NCBI GenBank assembly: GCA_024232355.1
Contig: JAAEPW010000061.1
Span: forward strand, 1-56,541
Direction: 5' to 3'
DNA length: 56,541 nucleotides
Origin: Chloroflexota bacterium
GTDB lineage: Bacteria; Chloroflexota; Anaerolineae; B4-G1
In this document: piece after piece, positions 8,607 to 18,200 of the stretch
Layout of the letters: every line of letters begins with the position of its first letter
Numbering within the stretch: position 1 is the stretch's first letter
Made by a program: the position numbers and the translations under genes
The notes under the pieces: model-generated
What the model saw: the letters and a program-made list of their open reading frames with translations, nothing else
Database searches by the model: none
What the model was told of the DNA's origin: nothing

Positions 8607-9437
8607 ATGAACAAAAGACTCGTCACAATCATCGTATTGCTGGTACCAATCTTGGGAATAGGCTGCGGCCTTTTGCCACAACCGACCCCTATGCCGACAC
8701 TCGTGCCAACTTTGACACCAACACCCATACTCATCCCAACTTGGACACCAACCGCTGTCCCGACGGCCACTCCAACCCCAGAACCAACGTCCATACCTAC
8801 CCTTACACCAGAACCCACTGCGACAGCCACCCCCACACCGGAAGAAAGCACTGAATCGGAGGACCTGGGGGATGGAAGGGTGCTGTACACCAACGCTACC
8901 GAAGGGTACAGTCTCGAACTACCTGATACTTGGCTGATAATTGATATGACTTTGGAGAACCTGGAGGCCGCATTGGAACAATTTGATGATGACAGCGAAC
9001 TCGGTCAAATGATCCAACTTGGTTTGGCCTCTCAGAACATGGATATGAGTTTTTATGGCATAGACACCGATCCGGCCAGTTTCAAGGACAATCCATCAGG
9101 AACCTCTATAAATATTATGCGCCAAGATATGCTAGCGGGTGTTGATCCTACTCGATTGGTCGGCATATTAGAAGCTCAGATATCTGCAGTAGAAGGATTT
9201 ACCATCCTCAATAGCAGCACACTCGATATTGGTGATCTATCTGCTGCACGTCTCGACGCTCAAATGTCTGCGACTAACTCCTTCGGTCAACAGATTAAGA
9301 CCCAATTAATCCAGATCTATATCCCAACCGACAAGACAGTCTTTATTCTCACTGTTGGTACAGGCGCTGCTCACTTTGCCGATTATAAAGAGACTTTTGA
9401 TCGCATCGTCAACAGCTTTAAGCTTGTGGAGGAATAG
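8607..9437 (+). CDS. Secreted lipoprotein with Thr/Pro-rich stalk
   Basis: This 276-residue protein begins with a type II signal peptide (MNKRLVTIIVLLVPILGIGC; the last Cys is the lipidation site, residue 20). A stalk of about 55 residues made of TPTP/TPEP repeats follows, then a globular domain of about 180 residues that I do not recognise beyond a general resemblance to surface lipoproteins. The ATG at 8607 follows GGAGA; an ATG 12 bases earlier is less well placed. Such stalks are typical of Chloroflexota surface proteins. It lies between the PEP carboxykinase and malic enzyme genes with no evident functional link. Confidence 0.75.
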   Translation: MNKRLVTIIVLLVPILGIGCGLLPQPTPMPTLVPTLTPTPILIPTWTPTAVPTATPTPEPTSIPTLTPEPTATATPTPEESTESEDLGDGRVLYTNATEGYSLELPDTWLIIDMTLENLEAALEQFDDDSELGQMIQLGLASQNMDMSFYGIDTDPASFKDNPSGTSINIMRQDMLAGVDPTRLVGILEAQISAVEGFTILNSSTLDIGDLSAARLDAQMSATNSFGQQIKTQLIQIYIPTDKTVFILTVGTGAAHFADYKETFDRIVNSFKLVEE

Positions 9438-9453
9438 TTGTACTCGGCCACAC

Positions 9454-9480
9454 TTGCGAAGGTTACCAAAACCTTCGCGA
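9454..9480. repeat. GCGAAGGTT palindrome
   Basis: GCGAAGGTT (9456-9464) and AACCTTCGC (9470-9478) form a hairpin with a five-base loop just before the malic enzyme gene. The same TTGCGAAGGTT core, preceded by a TACTC box, occurs twice more at 24546-24677. This is therefore a member of a small dispersed repeat family. Confidence 0.55.
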
Positions 9481-9507
9481 GAAACACGAGATGAACAGGA
9501 GATCCTA

Positions 9508-10863
9508 ATGCTCACCAAAGAGGAACTGCTCGCCAAAGCCAAAAAACCCGCCAAAGACGCGATGCGCATGCACCCCTTTTACCGCGGCAAGATCCAAATC
9601 GCGCCCAAGTGCGCTATCCGCGGGCTGGATGATTTTGCCATCTGGTATACGCCCGGCGTGGCGAGCCCGTGCCGCGCCATCCACGAGAACGAGGAACTGT
9701 CCTACGAGTACACCAACCGGGGCAACACCATCGCCATCGTCTCGGACGGCACGCGGGTGCTGGGGCTGGGCGACATCGGCCCGGCTGCCGGGATGCCGGT
9801 GATGGAGGGCAAGGCGCTGATCTTTAAATATCTGGGCGGCGTGGACGCGGTCCCCATCTGCCTGGATACCAAGGACCCCTACCGCGTCATCCTGGCCGTC
9901 AAGCTGATCCAGCCATCCTTTGGCGGCATCAACCTGGAGGACATTTCGCAGCCCAAGTGCTTTCGCGTGCTCGATATGCTGCGCACCGACCCGGAGATCA
10001 AGATTCCCGTCTGGCACGACGATCAGCAAGGCACGGCGATGGTCATCCTGGCCGGGGTGATCAACGCGCTCAAGGTAGTGGACAAATCGATGCAAGACGC
10101 CACCTTTGCGGTGATCGGCACCGGCGCGGCCAACGTCGCAACCATCCGGTTGCTGCTGGCCTGCGGCGTCCCCTTTGGCCACATCTATGCCTGCGACAGC
10201 AAGGGTTTGCTCCATCCCGAACGGGAGGACGTGGCCCAGCGCAAGATCGAGTTTGTGGACAAATGGCGCATCTGCCAGAACAGCAACGCCGAGGGGCGCC
10301 GCGGCGGGCCGGACGAGGCGATGCGCGGCGTCGACGTTTGCATCGCGGCCAGCAAGCCCGGGCCGGGCACGATCCTGCCGGAGTGGATCAGCGCGATGGC
10401 CGATGACGCTATCGTTTTCGCTTGCGCCAATCCGATCCCCGAAATCTGGCCGTGGGAGGCCAAAGAGGCCGGGGCGCGCATCGTGGGCACGGGCCGCAGC
10501 GATTTCGCCAACCAGATCAACAACTCGTTGGGGTTCCCCGCTATCTTTCGCGGCGTGCTGGACGTGCGCGCGACCACCATCACCGACGAGATGGCCATCG
10601 CCGCCGCCGAGGAACTGGCCCGCTACGCCGAGGAACGCGGCCTCGACGAGGAAAATATCGTGCCGACGATGGACGATTGGGAGGTCTTTCCCCGTGAAGC
10701 AGCGGCGGTCGGTATGAAAGCGCAGGAGCAAGGAGTGGCCCGCTTGAGCATCCCCTACGACGAACTGCTCAGCAAAGCTCGGGATACCATCGCCCAGGCC
10801 CAGGAAATGACCCGCTTTTTGATGGAAAAGGAAATCATCCCGCCCGTACCGGCGGAGTGGTGA
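9508..10863 (+). CDS. NAD(P)-dependent malic enzyme
   Basis: This 451-residue protein is of the malic enzyme family, which decarboxylates malate oxidatively to pyruvate (reversibly in some organisms). Motifs seen are [11 protein letters not shown] with the catalytic Tyr, the [18 protein letters not shown] segment, [13 protein letters not shown], the metal-binding WHDDQQGTA and the dinucleotide-binding [13 protein letters not shown]. It lacks the phosphotransacetylase extension of the long form, so it is the short bacterial type. The ATG at 9508 follows CAGGAGATCCTA; the frame is open further upstream but overlaps the lipoprotein gene. The next gene starts 32 bases after its stop, so they are probably cotranscribed. 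Confidence 0.87.
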   Translation: MLTKEELLAKAKKPAKDAMRMHPFYRGKIQIAPKCAIRGLDDFAIWYTPGVASPCRAIHENEELSYEYTNRGNTIAIVSDGTRVLGLGDIGPAAGMPVMEGKALIFKYLGGVDAVPICLDTKDPYRVILAVKLIQPSFGGINLEDISQPKCFRVLDMLRTDPEIKIPVWHDDQQGTAMVILAGVINALKVVDKSMQDATFAVIGTGAANVATIRLLLACGVPFGHIYACDSKGLLHPEREDVAQRKIEFVDKWRICQNSNAEGRRGGPDEAMRGVDVCIAASKPGPGTILPEWISAMADDAIVFACANPIPEIWPWEAKEAGARIVGTGRSDFANQINNSLGFPAIFRGVLDVRATTITDEMAIAAAEELARYAEERGLDEENIVPTMDDWEVFPREAAAVGMKAQEQGVARLSIPYDELLSKARDTIAQAQEMTRFLMEKEIIPPVPAEW

Positions 10864-10895
10864 GAAATCAAGTTTCTTTAGGGGAGGGAAAAACA

Positions 10896-11804
10896 ATGTA
10901 TGATTTGATCATCATCGGCGGCGGGCCAGCGGGCATCACGGCTGCCTCAATGGCCATCAACCAACGGATGGAAATACTCATCATCGCCGAACGCTGGGGC
11001 GGCCAGACCTCTTACGCGATGCAAGTGGAGGATATGGAAGGGCGAGAGACCATCACCGGTGAGGCGCTGCTCGAATCGTTCCGTCGCCAACTCGACTATT
11101 TGGACTTTGTGCGCGACTTTGACACCGTCGTCGAGGTCAAACCCGTAGAGAATCACTTTGTCGTGAAAACCGTCCGAGGCGACTGTTACGAGGGCAAGAC
11201 GCTGATCGTCGCGACAGGCGCCAAGCCACAGCATCTGGAGGTCCCGGGCGAGATACGGCTGGCCGGGCGCGGGCTGAGCTATTCGGCGGACACCCACGCC
11301 AGTTTGTTCTTGGGCAAAGATGTGGCCGTGGTCGGGAATGGACGCCGCGCTCAATGGGCCGCCGCGAGCCTGTCCCGCAAGGCGCACCAAGTCTATCTGC
11401 TGACCTCTCAACCGTTGGTAACAACCCCATTGGCCGACAAACTCGTCCAGATGAAGAACGTCGAGGTCATCGAAGGCGCCAGGGTACAGGACGTGGGCGG
11501 CGAGCGATTTGTGGAGCACATCGTCGTCGCAATGCCCGATGGCGCGGTGCGTGAGGTACCGGTCAAAGGCGTGTTCGTCAAGCTGACACGCACACCCAAC
11601 TCGGCGTTGGTGCAGGAATGGGTGAACTGCGACAACCGGGGACACATCACCGTGGACGCCTACTGCGCTACCAGTTGGGCCGGGGCGTTCGCCGCCGGTG
11701 ACGTGACCCACGTCTCGGAGCAAGTGTTGGTCCACATCGGCGAGGGGGCCAAGGCAACTATATCGGCCTATCGCTATTTGTTGATGCGGGGGAATGGTGG
11801 GTAG
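10896..11804 (+). CDS. Thioredoxin-reductase-like flavoprotein lacking the CxxC
   Basis: This 302-residue protein has the two-domain thioredoxin reductase fold. It shows the FAD-binding IIGGGPAGITAA near residue 8, an IVATGAKPQ segment, a second nucleotide-binding site VVGNGRRAQWAA, and the C-terminal AGDVTHVSEQ. The redox-active CATC found in true thioredoxin reductases is replaced by SADTH in the GLSYSADTHASLF segment. It therefore cannot reduce thioredoxin in the usual way. It may be a ferredoxin/flavodoxin-NAD(P)H reductase-like enzyme or a partner-specific reductase. The GGGGAGGG site sets the start at 10896. It directly follows malic enzyme, which could supply its NAD(P)H. Confidence 0.75.
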   Translation: MYDLIIIGGGPAGITAASMAINQRMEILIIAERWGGQTSYAMQVEDMEGRETITGEALLESFRRQLDYLDFVRDFDTVVEVKPVENHFVVKTVRGDCYEGKTLIVATGAKPQHLEVPGEIRLAGRGLSYSADTHASLFLGKDVAVVGNGRRAQWAAASLSRKAHQVYLLTSQPLVTTPLADKLVQMKNVEVIEGARVQDVGGERFVEHIVVAMPDGAVREVPVKGVFVKLTRTPNSALVQEWVNCDNRGHITVDAYCATSWAGAFAAGDVTHVSEQVLVHIGEGAKATISAYRYLLMRGNGG

Positions 11805-11893
11805 AACGTGGATTGGCAGGATTAGCGGATGAATTCGACCAATCTTGCCAATCCACGTTAGGCGCGAAAACCTCACAAGTTACCGGAGGAAAT

Positions 11894-12100
11894 ATGTCTC
11901 CATATTTTTGGCTCGGTGCGATCCTTATACTCATCGCTCTCGCCTACAAAGCTCGCCAAAGAAATAAAGCCTGTCCAAATTGCGCTACAGAATTCCCGAA
12001 ATGGCGCAAGCCCCAAGATCTATATGAAACTTTCGTGGGTGGATGGACGTGCCCGAACTGTAGCAAGAAATACACATGGAACCTACGGGAGCGCGGCTAA
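11894..12100 (+). CDS. Small membrane-anchored zinc-ribbon protein
   Basis: This 68-residue protein has one N-terminal membrane helix (FWLGAILILIALAYKA) and two CPNC pairs about 35 residues apart that would bind one zinc ion. The start at 11894 is set by CCGGAGGA; the frame extends upstream without a better start. I know no specific function. It lies between the reductase and a hypothetical gene, all on the same strand. Confidence 0.6.
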   Translation: MSPYFWLGAILILIALAYKARQRNKACPNCATEFPKWRKPQDLYETFVGGWTCPNCSKKYTWNLRERG

Positions 12101-12147
12101 AGCCCAACTTGAGCGAGTCTCAATTATCAACGAGAATGGAAATAACT

Positions 12148-12597
12148 ATGCCACCCTTTGCTGATTATTACGTTCTTGTCCAAGCACGCTCGATCGAACA
12201 TATCGAGTCGTTCCTCAACCATTTTCTGCCGGAGAGGGAGATAATTATTGATAACTGGATAGTGCCCTTTGGAACTCCGGCAGACTCTGGCACTGCGATT
12301 GAAATCGTTGATGACCTCATCACATACTGCCTGGAAAACCCCAACGAGTATCAATCCATATCCTGGCGTTCAACCAAGAACATCCCTCCACGTTTAGCAG
12401 AAGTATACTTTACAGATGATAGAGAGATGATATTTGGCCTGTCGTCCTTCCAAGGGGAAGACGAGGACAATTGGTTACAGAAACTAGAGGATTTTTTTGG
12501 CACTGATATAGGCTATATTGCCTACGAAAAGCCACCCCCAACGAGTGGCAAAGAGTTCAGAAAGATTTGTACATCACTAAAAACTGGAACGAGGTAG
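12148..12597 (+). CDS. Hypothetical protein
   Basis: This protein of about 149 residues is acidic and soluble, with no motif I recognise. It begins MPPFADYYVLVQARS and contains an FGLSSFQGEDEDNWL segment in its second half. There is no signal peptide or membrane segment. A start at 12136 (four residues longer) is possible; neither has a strong ribosome site. It ends five bases before the M20 gene, which suggests cotranscription. Confidence 0.55.
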   Translation: MPPFADYYVLVQARSIEHIESFLNHFLPEREIIIDNWIVPFGTPADSGTAIEIVDDLITYCLENPNEYQSISWRSTKNIPPRLAEVYFTDDREMIFGLSSFQGEDEDNWLQKLEDFFGTDIGYIAYEKPPPTSGKEFRKICTSLKTGTR

Positions 12598-12601
12598 AAC
12601 A

Positions 12602-13756
12602 ATGCTGAAACGTGCTCACGAGATCAAAGAACAACTAACCGCCTGGCGACGGGACTTGCACATGCATCCCGAACTGGGCTTTGAAGAAACGCGCACCGCC
12701 GCCCGCGTGGTAGAGATACTAGAGCCCCTGGGCTATCGCATCCGCACCGAGGTGGGCCGTACGGGGGTGGTGGCGGACCTGGGAGAGGGTCACCCCATCG
12801 TCGCCATCCGCGCCGATATGGACGCCCTGCCCATCCAGGATGGCAAAGACGTGCCTTACGCATCAAAAACGCCGGGCCTGATGCACGCCTGCGGCCACGA
12901 TGCCCACACCGCCGGATTGCTGGGCGTGGCGACGCTGCTGACCGAGGAGCAATTCCCCGGCACGGTTCGCTTGCTCTTCCAGCCCTCGGAAGAAAAGTGG
13001 GATGATGAGGGGAAAAGCGGCGCGTCGCGTATGATAGATGACGGCGCGATGGAGGGCGTGGACAAGGTACTGGCCCTCCACGTGGACTCGGACATGGACA
13101 CCGGCTATATGAGCGCGGGGGCTGGCCCGGCGCTGGCGGGGGCGGATTCCTTTCAGGCCACCATCACCGGTAAGGGCGGGCACGGGGCGTACCCCCACAA
13201 GGTGGTGGACCCCATCTACATCGCCGGGCACATCATCTTGGCCCTCAATGGCATCGTGTCCCGCCGTGTGCATCCGGTGGCCCCGGCGGTGATCAGCATC
13301 GGTGCCATCCACGCCGGGGATGCGGGCAACGTGATCCCGGAAAAAGTCGATATCAAGGGCACCATCCGCTACATGGAGCCGGACGTGCAAAAGACGATCC
13401 ACACAGAGATCGAGCGAGCGTTTGGAATGGTGCGGGCGTTGGGTGGAGAGTACGCACTGACCATCGAAACCGGCTACCCGCCGATGCCCAACGACGCCGG
13501 GGTGGCTGATCTGCTGCTGGCGGTCGCCACCGACCTGTTGGGAACTGATCACATTCGGCCCCACAGACGAGAGATGGGGGCCGAGGATTTTGGGTACTTT
13601 TCATCGCTGGTCCCCGGCGCACTGTTCAGACTGGGCTGCAAGATCGAAGGAGACGCACGACGGCATCACGATCCGCGCTTTGACGTGGATGAGCGATGTC
13701 TGCCCATCGGGACGGCCATCCTGACCGAGGCGGCGCTGCGACTGTTGCGCGAATAG
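12602..13756 (+). CDS. M20 family amidohydrolase (first copy)
   Basis: This 384-residue metallo-amidohydrolase is of the M20D group (hippurate hydrolase, N-acyl-amino-acid or IAA-amino-acid hydrolase). Metal ligands and catalytic parts are visible: the RRDLHMHPELGFEE start, ADMDALP, HACGHDAHTA near residue 97, the QPSEE carboxylate pair, and GAEDFGYF with a late HHDPRF. A lid/dimerisation domain begins near GGHGAYPHK. It hydrolyses an acyl-amide bond; the substrate is not predictable. A close paralog follows at 14007, so this is a tandem duplication with partial divergence. There is no signal peptide, so it is cytoplasmic. Confidence 0.85.
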   Translation: MLKRAHEIKEQLTAWRRDLHMHPELGFEETRTAARVVEILEPLGYRIRTEVGRTGVVADLGEGHPIVAIRADMDALPIQDGKDVPYASKTPGLMHACGHDAHTAGLLGVATLLTEEQFPGTVRLLFQPSEEKWDDEGKSGASRMIDDGAMEGVDKVLALHVDSDMDTGYMSAGAGPALAGADSFQATITGKGGHGAYPHKVVDPIYIAGHIILALNGIVSRRVHPVAPAVISIGAIHAGDAGNVIPEKVDIKGTIRYMEPDVQKTIHTEIERAFGMVRALGGEYALTIETGYPPMPNDAGVADLLLAVATDLLGTDHIRPHRREMGAEDFGYFSSLVPGALFRLGCKIEGDARRHHDPRFDVDERCLPIGTAILTEAALRLLRE

Positions 13757-14006
13757 ACCAAGGTTCGTATTAGAACCACGAATGAACGCAGATTCACGCA
13801 GATGAAGATGAAATTGAAATTGAGAACGATCAAAAATCTATGTTCATTTATGTTTATCGGCGGTTAATCTTTTGTATTTGGTATTTCGTTAGTTCTGTCA
13901 GTCAATCAGGGCAAAGCCAAAAACTCCAAGCACAAATCGGCACCAAAATCTGTGTCCGAGAAAATTGTCTGGAGTAAAACTACGGACCAACATCGAGGAG
14001 GAGAAA
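13757..14006. other. Gap between the two amidohydrolase genes
   Basis: I see no gene in this 250-base gap. It contains a segment near 13770-13805 (CCACGAATGAACGCAGATTC, then a related copy) and a looser inverted counterpart near 13840-13870. This resembles short dispersed intergenic repeats seen in many bacterial genomes. No terminator is obvious, so readthrough from the first to the second gene is possible. Confidence 0.4.
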
Positions 14007-15167
14007 ATGCTGGAACATGCACGTATGATCGAGGAGCAATTGATTGCCTGGCGGCGGGAATTCCACATGCACCCCGAACTGGGCTTTGAGGAAACACGAA
14101 CCGCCGCCCGCGTGGCCGAGATATTGGAGCCGCTGGGCTATCGCATTCGTACCGGGGTAGGGCGCACGGGGGTGGTGGCAGACTTGGGAGAGGGGCATCC
14201 CATCGTCGGCATCCGGGCCGATATGGACGCCCTGCCCATCCAGGATGGCAAAGACGTGCCCTACGCGTCGCAGGTTCCCGGCATTATGCACGCCTGTGGT
14301 CATGATGCCCACGTCGCCGCCCTGTTGGGCGTGGCGACGCTGCTATCGCAAGAGACTTTTCCCGGCACGGTTCGCTTGCTCTTTCAACCCTCGGAGGAAA
14401 AGGGCGATGCAGAGAGCATCAGCGGCGCTCCCCGCATGGTAGAAGATGGCGCGATGGAGGGCGTGGATACGGTGCTGGCCCTGCACGTAGACTCGGGCCT
14501 GGCCACCGGCGACATCACGGTTGGCTCGGGGCCCGTCTCGGCCGGGGTGGATAGCTTTTACGCCACCATCACCGGCAAAGGCGGGCACGGAGCGATGCCC
14601 CACAAGACGGTGGACCCGGTTCACATCACTGGGCAGGTCATCCTAGCCCTTCACGGCATCGTCTCCCGCCGTTTGCATCCGGTTGCCCCGGCGGTGATCA
14701 GCATCGGCTCGATTCACGGTGGAGATGCGCCGAATGTGATTCCAGAGCAAGTGGAACTCTCCGGCACCATCCGCTATATGGATACTCGAGTGCGCGATGA
14801 AATTCACGTCGAGATCGAACGCGCGCTGGGAGTCGCTCGATCTCTAGGCGGCGATTACGCTCTCCGATTCCGGATTGGCGGCCCGCCGATGATCAACAAC
14901 GCAAAAGTAACAGCCCTGATCGAAAAGGTCGGCGCTGATCTATTGGGAGATGACCACGTGCTGCCCTTCAAACCAGAGATGGGGGGCGAAGATTTCGGTG
15001 CCTTTTCTGATCTGGCTCCCGGCGCAATGTTCATGCTGGGCTGCCGGATCGAGGGGGACGAGCGCGAGCATCACAACCCCCGCTTTGACATTGACGAGCG
15101 CTGTCTGCCGCTAGGGACGGCTATCCTGACCGAGGCGGCATTGCGCCTATTGAAACACAAGGATTAA
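14007..15167 (+). CDS. M20 family amidohydrolase (second copy)
   Basis: This 386-residue paralog of the preceding amidohydrolase shares almost every block: RREFHMHPELGFEETRT, ADMDALPIQDGKDVPYAS, HACGHDAHVAALLG, QPSEEKGD, GGHGAMPHK and GGEDFGAFSD. All metal ligands are present, so both copies should be active. They differ mostly in the second half, which suggests different acyl or amino acid preferences. The ATG at 14007 follows GAGGAGGAG. A strong terminator at 15194 ends the + strand transcript. Confidence 0.85.
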   Translation: MLEHARMIEEQLIAWRREFHMHPELGFEETRTAARVAEILEPLGYRIRTGVGRTGVVADLGEGHPIVGIRADMDALPIQDGKDVPYASQVPGIMHACGHDAHVAALLGVATLLSQETFPGTVRLLFQPSEEKGDAESISGAPRMVEDGAMEGVDTVLALHVDSGLATGDITVGSGPVSAGVDSFYATITGKGGHGAMPHKTVDPVHITGQVILALHGIVSRRLHPVAPAVISIGSIHGGDAPNVIPEQVELSGTIRYMDTRVRDEIHVEIERALGVARSLGGDYALRFRIGGPPMINNAKVTALIEKVGADLLGDDHVLPFKPEMGGEDFGAFSDLAPGAMFMLGCRIEGDEREHHNPRFDIDERCLPLGTAILTEAALRLLKHKD

Positions 15168-15193
15168 CAAGTATATCTCGCGACCAATAAAAC

Positions 15194-15235
15194 AACTCCT
15201 CCCTCAAAAGTCGAATGAGGGAGGAGTTTCTTTTT
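15194..15235. terminator. Strong bidirectional terminator
   Basis: Thirteen-base perfect arms (15194-15206 and 15216-15228) are followed by TCTTTTT. In the reverse direction the stem is followed by a T-rich stretch too. It lies between the convergent amidohydrolase (+) and GH9 (-) genes and probably serves both. Confidence 0.88.
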
Positions 15236-15296
15236 GACGAGGTTTTCTCGTCAGGGCCATTCAGCTAATTGCCCCCAGGATAGAGCTGCAAAGTTA

Positions 15297-18200
15297 TTAT
15301 TTAATAACCACGGGCAAGTAGACTTTGTACTTGAGCAAGTCAGTCTCAAGAATCCACGGACCACGGGTTGCCTGACCGTCGTAGGCGACGATCTGCGTGG
15401 AGAGTTCATCCTTTGTCAGTAGAGCCAGGATGTTATCTTGAGTCGTGCCGGTCGTTACCAGTGTCAGTGTGATCGTTTCACCTGCCGACAATCCATCTAT
15501 GTACCAGTACGTCGTTGGTGGGAGATGGACGGTCCCGGCATCGTTCGTCCGGGTCAGGTCAACGGCCGTCAACTCTGAGTCAAGCGTGTAGGTTACATAG
15601 ACCTCGCTGATCACATCAGTTTCGGCATGGACAACAGTCTGGTAGGTCACGGTGTAGGTGGCGGGGTACAAGTGTCTCAGGTCAACTTGTTCGGTGTGGG
15701 TCGTGTCGAACGTTACGGGAGTCTGGAAGCTCTGATTCTCGTTCAAGAAAGAAGCAACCCACGCCAGGGAGGCGTTCCAGTAGATGGTGACCTCGTTGGT
15801 TGACCAGGAATCCACGTGGTCGATGTAGCAAGTCTGCCCAACGCAGTCTTGCAACTCGGCCGCAGCTGTGGGATCCCAGCCGCCGCCACGGTACGGTCCA
15901 CCGGCGAGCACACCAGGCGGAGGACCAGATAGACTGGCCCAGAAAGCGTGGTGCGGATTTTGCAGTGGGTCCTCACCGTGGCCCGAAACGTAAGACTTGG
16001 CCAGCGGGTTCCGACCCAGGATGTAATCCATGCTCTCGGAAACCCCGTTCAGATACGCCTCATCACCGGTGAGGTCGTAGGCCAACCCTATGATGATGGT
16101 GTTGTTGAGCACATAGTAGCTCGATCCCCAAGGATACTGGGGTACGCGGCGGTACGGGACGAGGTGGCCTTCGCTGTTCTGGATGTCCAGGTAACGATCT
16201 GCCGTGGAGAGCAAGTTCCCGGCGGCCTCCAGGACGAGCGTATCAGTGAGCGTGTTGGGCACAACCAACAGCGACATGGTGCCAAAAGCTCCGCTGTCTG
16301 GCCAAACCATCGAGACAAAGCCTTCGCCGGATTGTTGATATGGCATATCCAAAAAGTGCGGAGAAGCCAACAAGTAATCCAGGTACTCTTGCTCACCGGT
16401 AGTGATGAACAACTCGGCCGCGGCCCAGTAAAACTCGTCGGTCACGCGGGTATCGCCATAGTCACCGCCACCCGTCGACAGAGCGCCGGGAAAGTACAGC
16501 TCGGGATGCGCCACAGCCGCTTGCCAGGCTTTTTCGGCAGCGGCGAGGCACTGGGCTGAAAAGACAGGGTCGATAGTTTCCCAGATGCGGGCGGCCTGCC
16601 CGGCAATGGCTGCCAGGTGAAGCGTGGCCGCCGTGCTGGGCGGGTACAGGTGACGTGCAGTTGCATCCTGGTCGGGTCCAACCGCCCACGTATCATAGTC
16701 TTCGCCGTGTATCTTGTGATGAACCATCCCGGCCAGCGTGCTGTCAGGATACGTTCCGTCGCCTTCTGCGTTCAACATCTCGATCGTAGCGCCGTCGGGC
16801 ACTTGCATCTTGAGCAGGAACTCGATCTCCCAACGTGCCTCGTCCAAGAGGTCTGGCACGTCGTTGTCATTTTCCGGGATGTTCATCGTGCCGTCGTCAA
16901 AGGCGGCAGCATCAGCGTAAGCGACGTGTTGCGAGCGCTCGTACTGGTTCAACAAGAGATAAGTGGCAAAGCCGCCGGGGACCATGTACTTGCCATAGTC
17001 GCCCGCGTCGTACCAGCCACCGGTTACATTGAGGGTATACGTGAGACCCAGCGTGTTCGTGCACGCGCCGGACCATACGACGCCGCCTTCCGTACCATCG
17101 AAACAAGGCACGTCATAGTCGCCATCGTTGACGCCCAGGGAGAGGTGGCCTGCCGGATGCGTCCACTCTGCGTTTCCAGCGTACGGCATCGTGACGGGCG
17201 TGCCACTGCGGGCATAGTAAAAGTAGGAGAGCGCGTCATACGTCATCGTCTGGTAGATGGATGCGCCGATCTCAAAGGGATAGCTGTTCTTGTTGCCAAC
17301 CCGGAGTGTGTAGACGCCGGTGGCGGTCAAGTCAGAGAAATCAGCGATGTGTACGTCTTGGCCAGAGGCTGTGTCGAAACCGAACAATTCTGTCGTACCA
17401 GACAGAACGACGGTGTCGGTGCTGTCCACCACTTCCCACAGGAGCGGCGTCAGGAGCGTGCCCGGCTCACCACCGATGCTCGCTCGCTTGGCCGCACCGG
17501 GCAGATAGCCCACCTGGTTGACTCGAACTGCGAGTGGCGGCACTGGGGGTTCCGGCTCCACTGGGACACCTCTCGTTTCCAGTCTCACTTCATCCACCCA
17601 CATTGTGAATGGGCCTAGATCACCTACCATAAAGACAAAAGCGGCACTCTCATCAGTGTAATCGGATATGACGTCTTCACACACATGGGTCTGCATTTCC
17701 GTCGTCAAGGGAACCTCGCAACGCAAATACTCGGTGTAAGGATCCACGTTTAGCTGCACTGAAAGCGGAACGGTGATCGCCTCGCTGGCGCGCGCCTGCA
17801 AGACAAACACATACCGGCTGCCTTCGGCAACGACGGTGCCAGCTCGCTCGAACGCGCCACTAGTGCCGGTGGACGTGATTACGGCCATACCATTGTCAAC
17901 GACTGCGGAAACATCATCCCAGAAGAACCAGGGGGCTATTCCATCCTCGAAATCACCGGCCTCTAAACCGTTGTTCCACGGCTCAATCACAACATTGTCA
18001 AGCCACACATCCATCGAACCCAGTCCACCCAGCACGAAAAAGAGTTGGCCGGCGGAATCGGTCGTTGAAGCCTCGAACGCATACTCGTATGTCTGCGTGA
18101 TTGTCGTGAGAGGAATCTCTGCCCGGAGATACTCGGCCCAAGGGTCAACGGGTTGTTGCATCAATACCGATGGGGTAACAGTCTGGTTGGCACGGGCATC

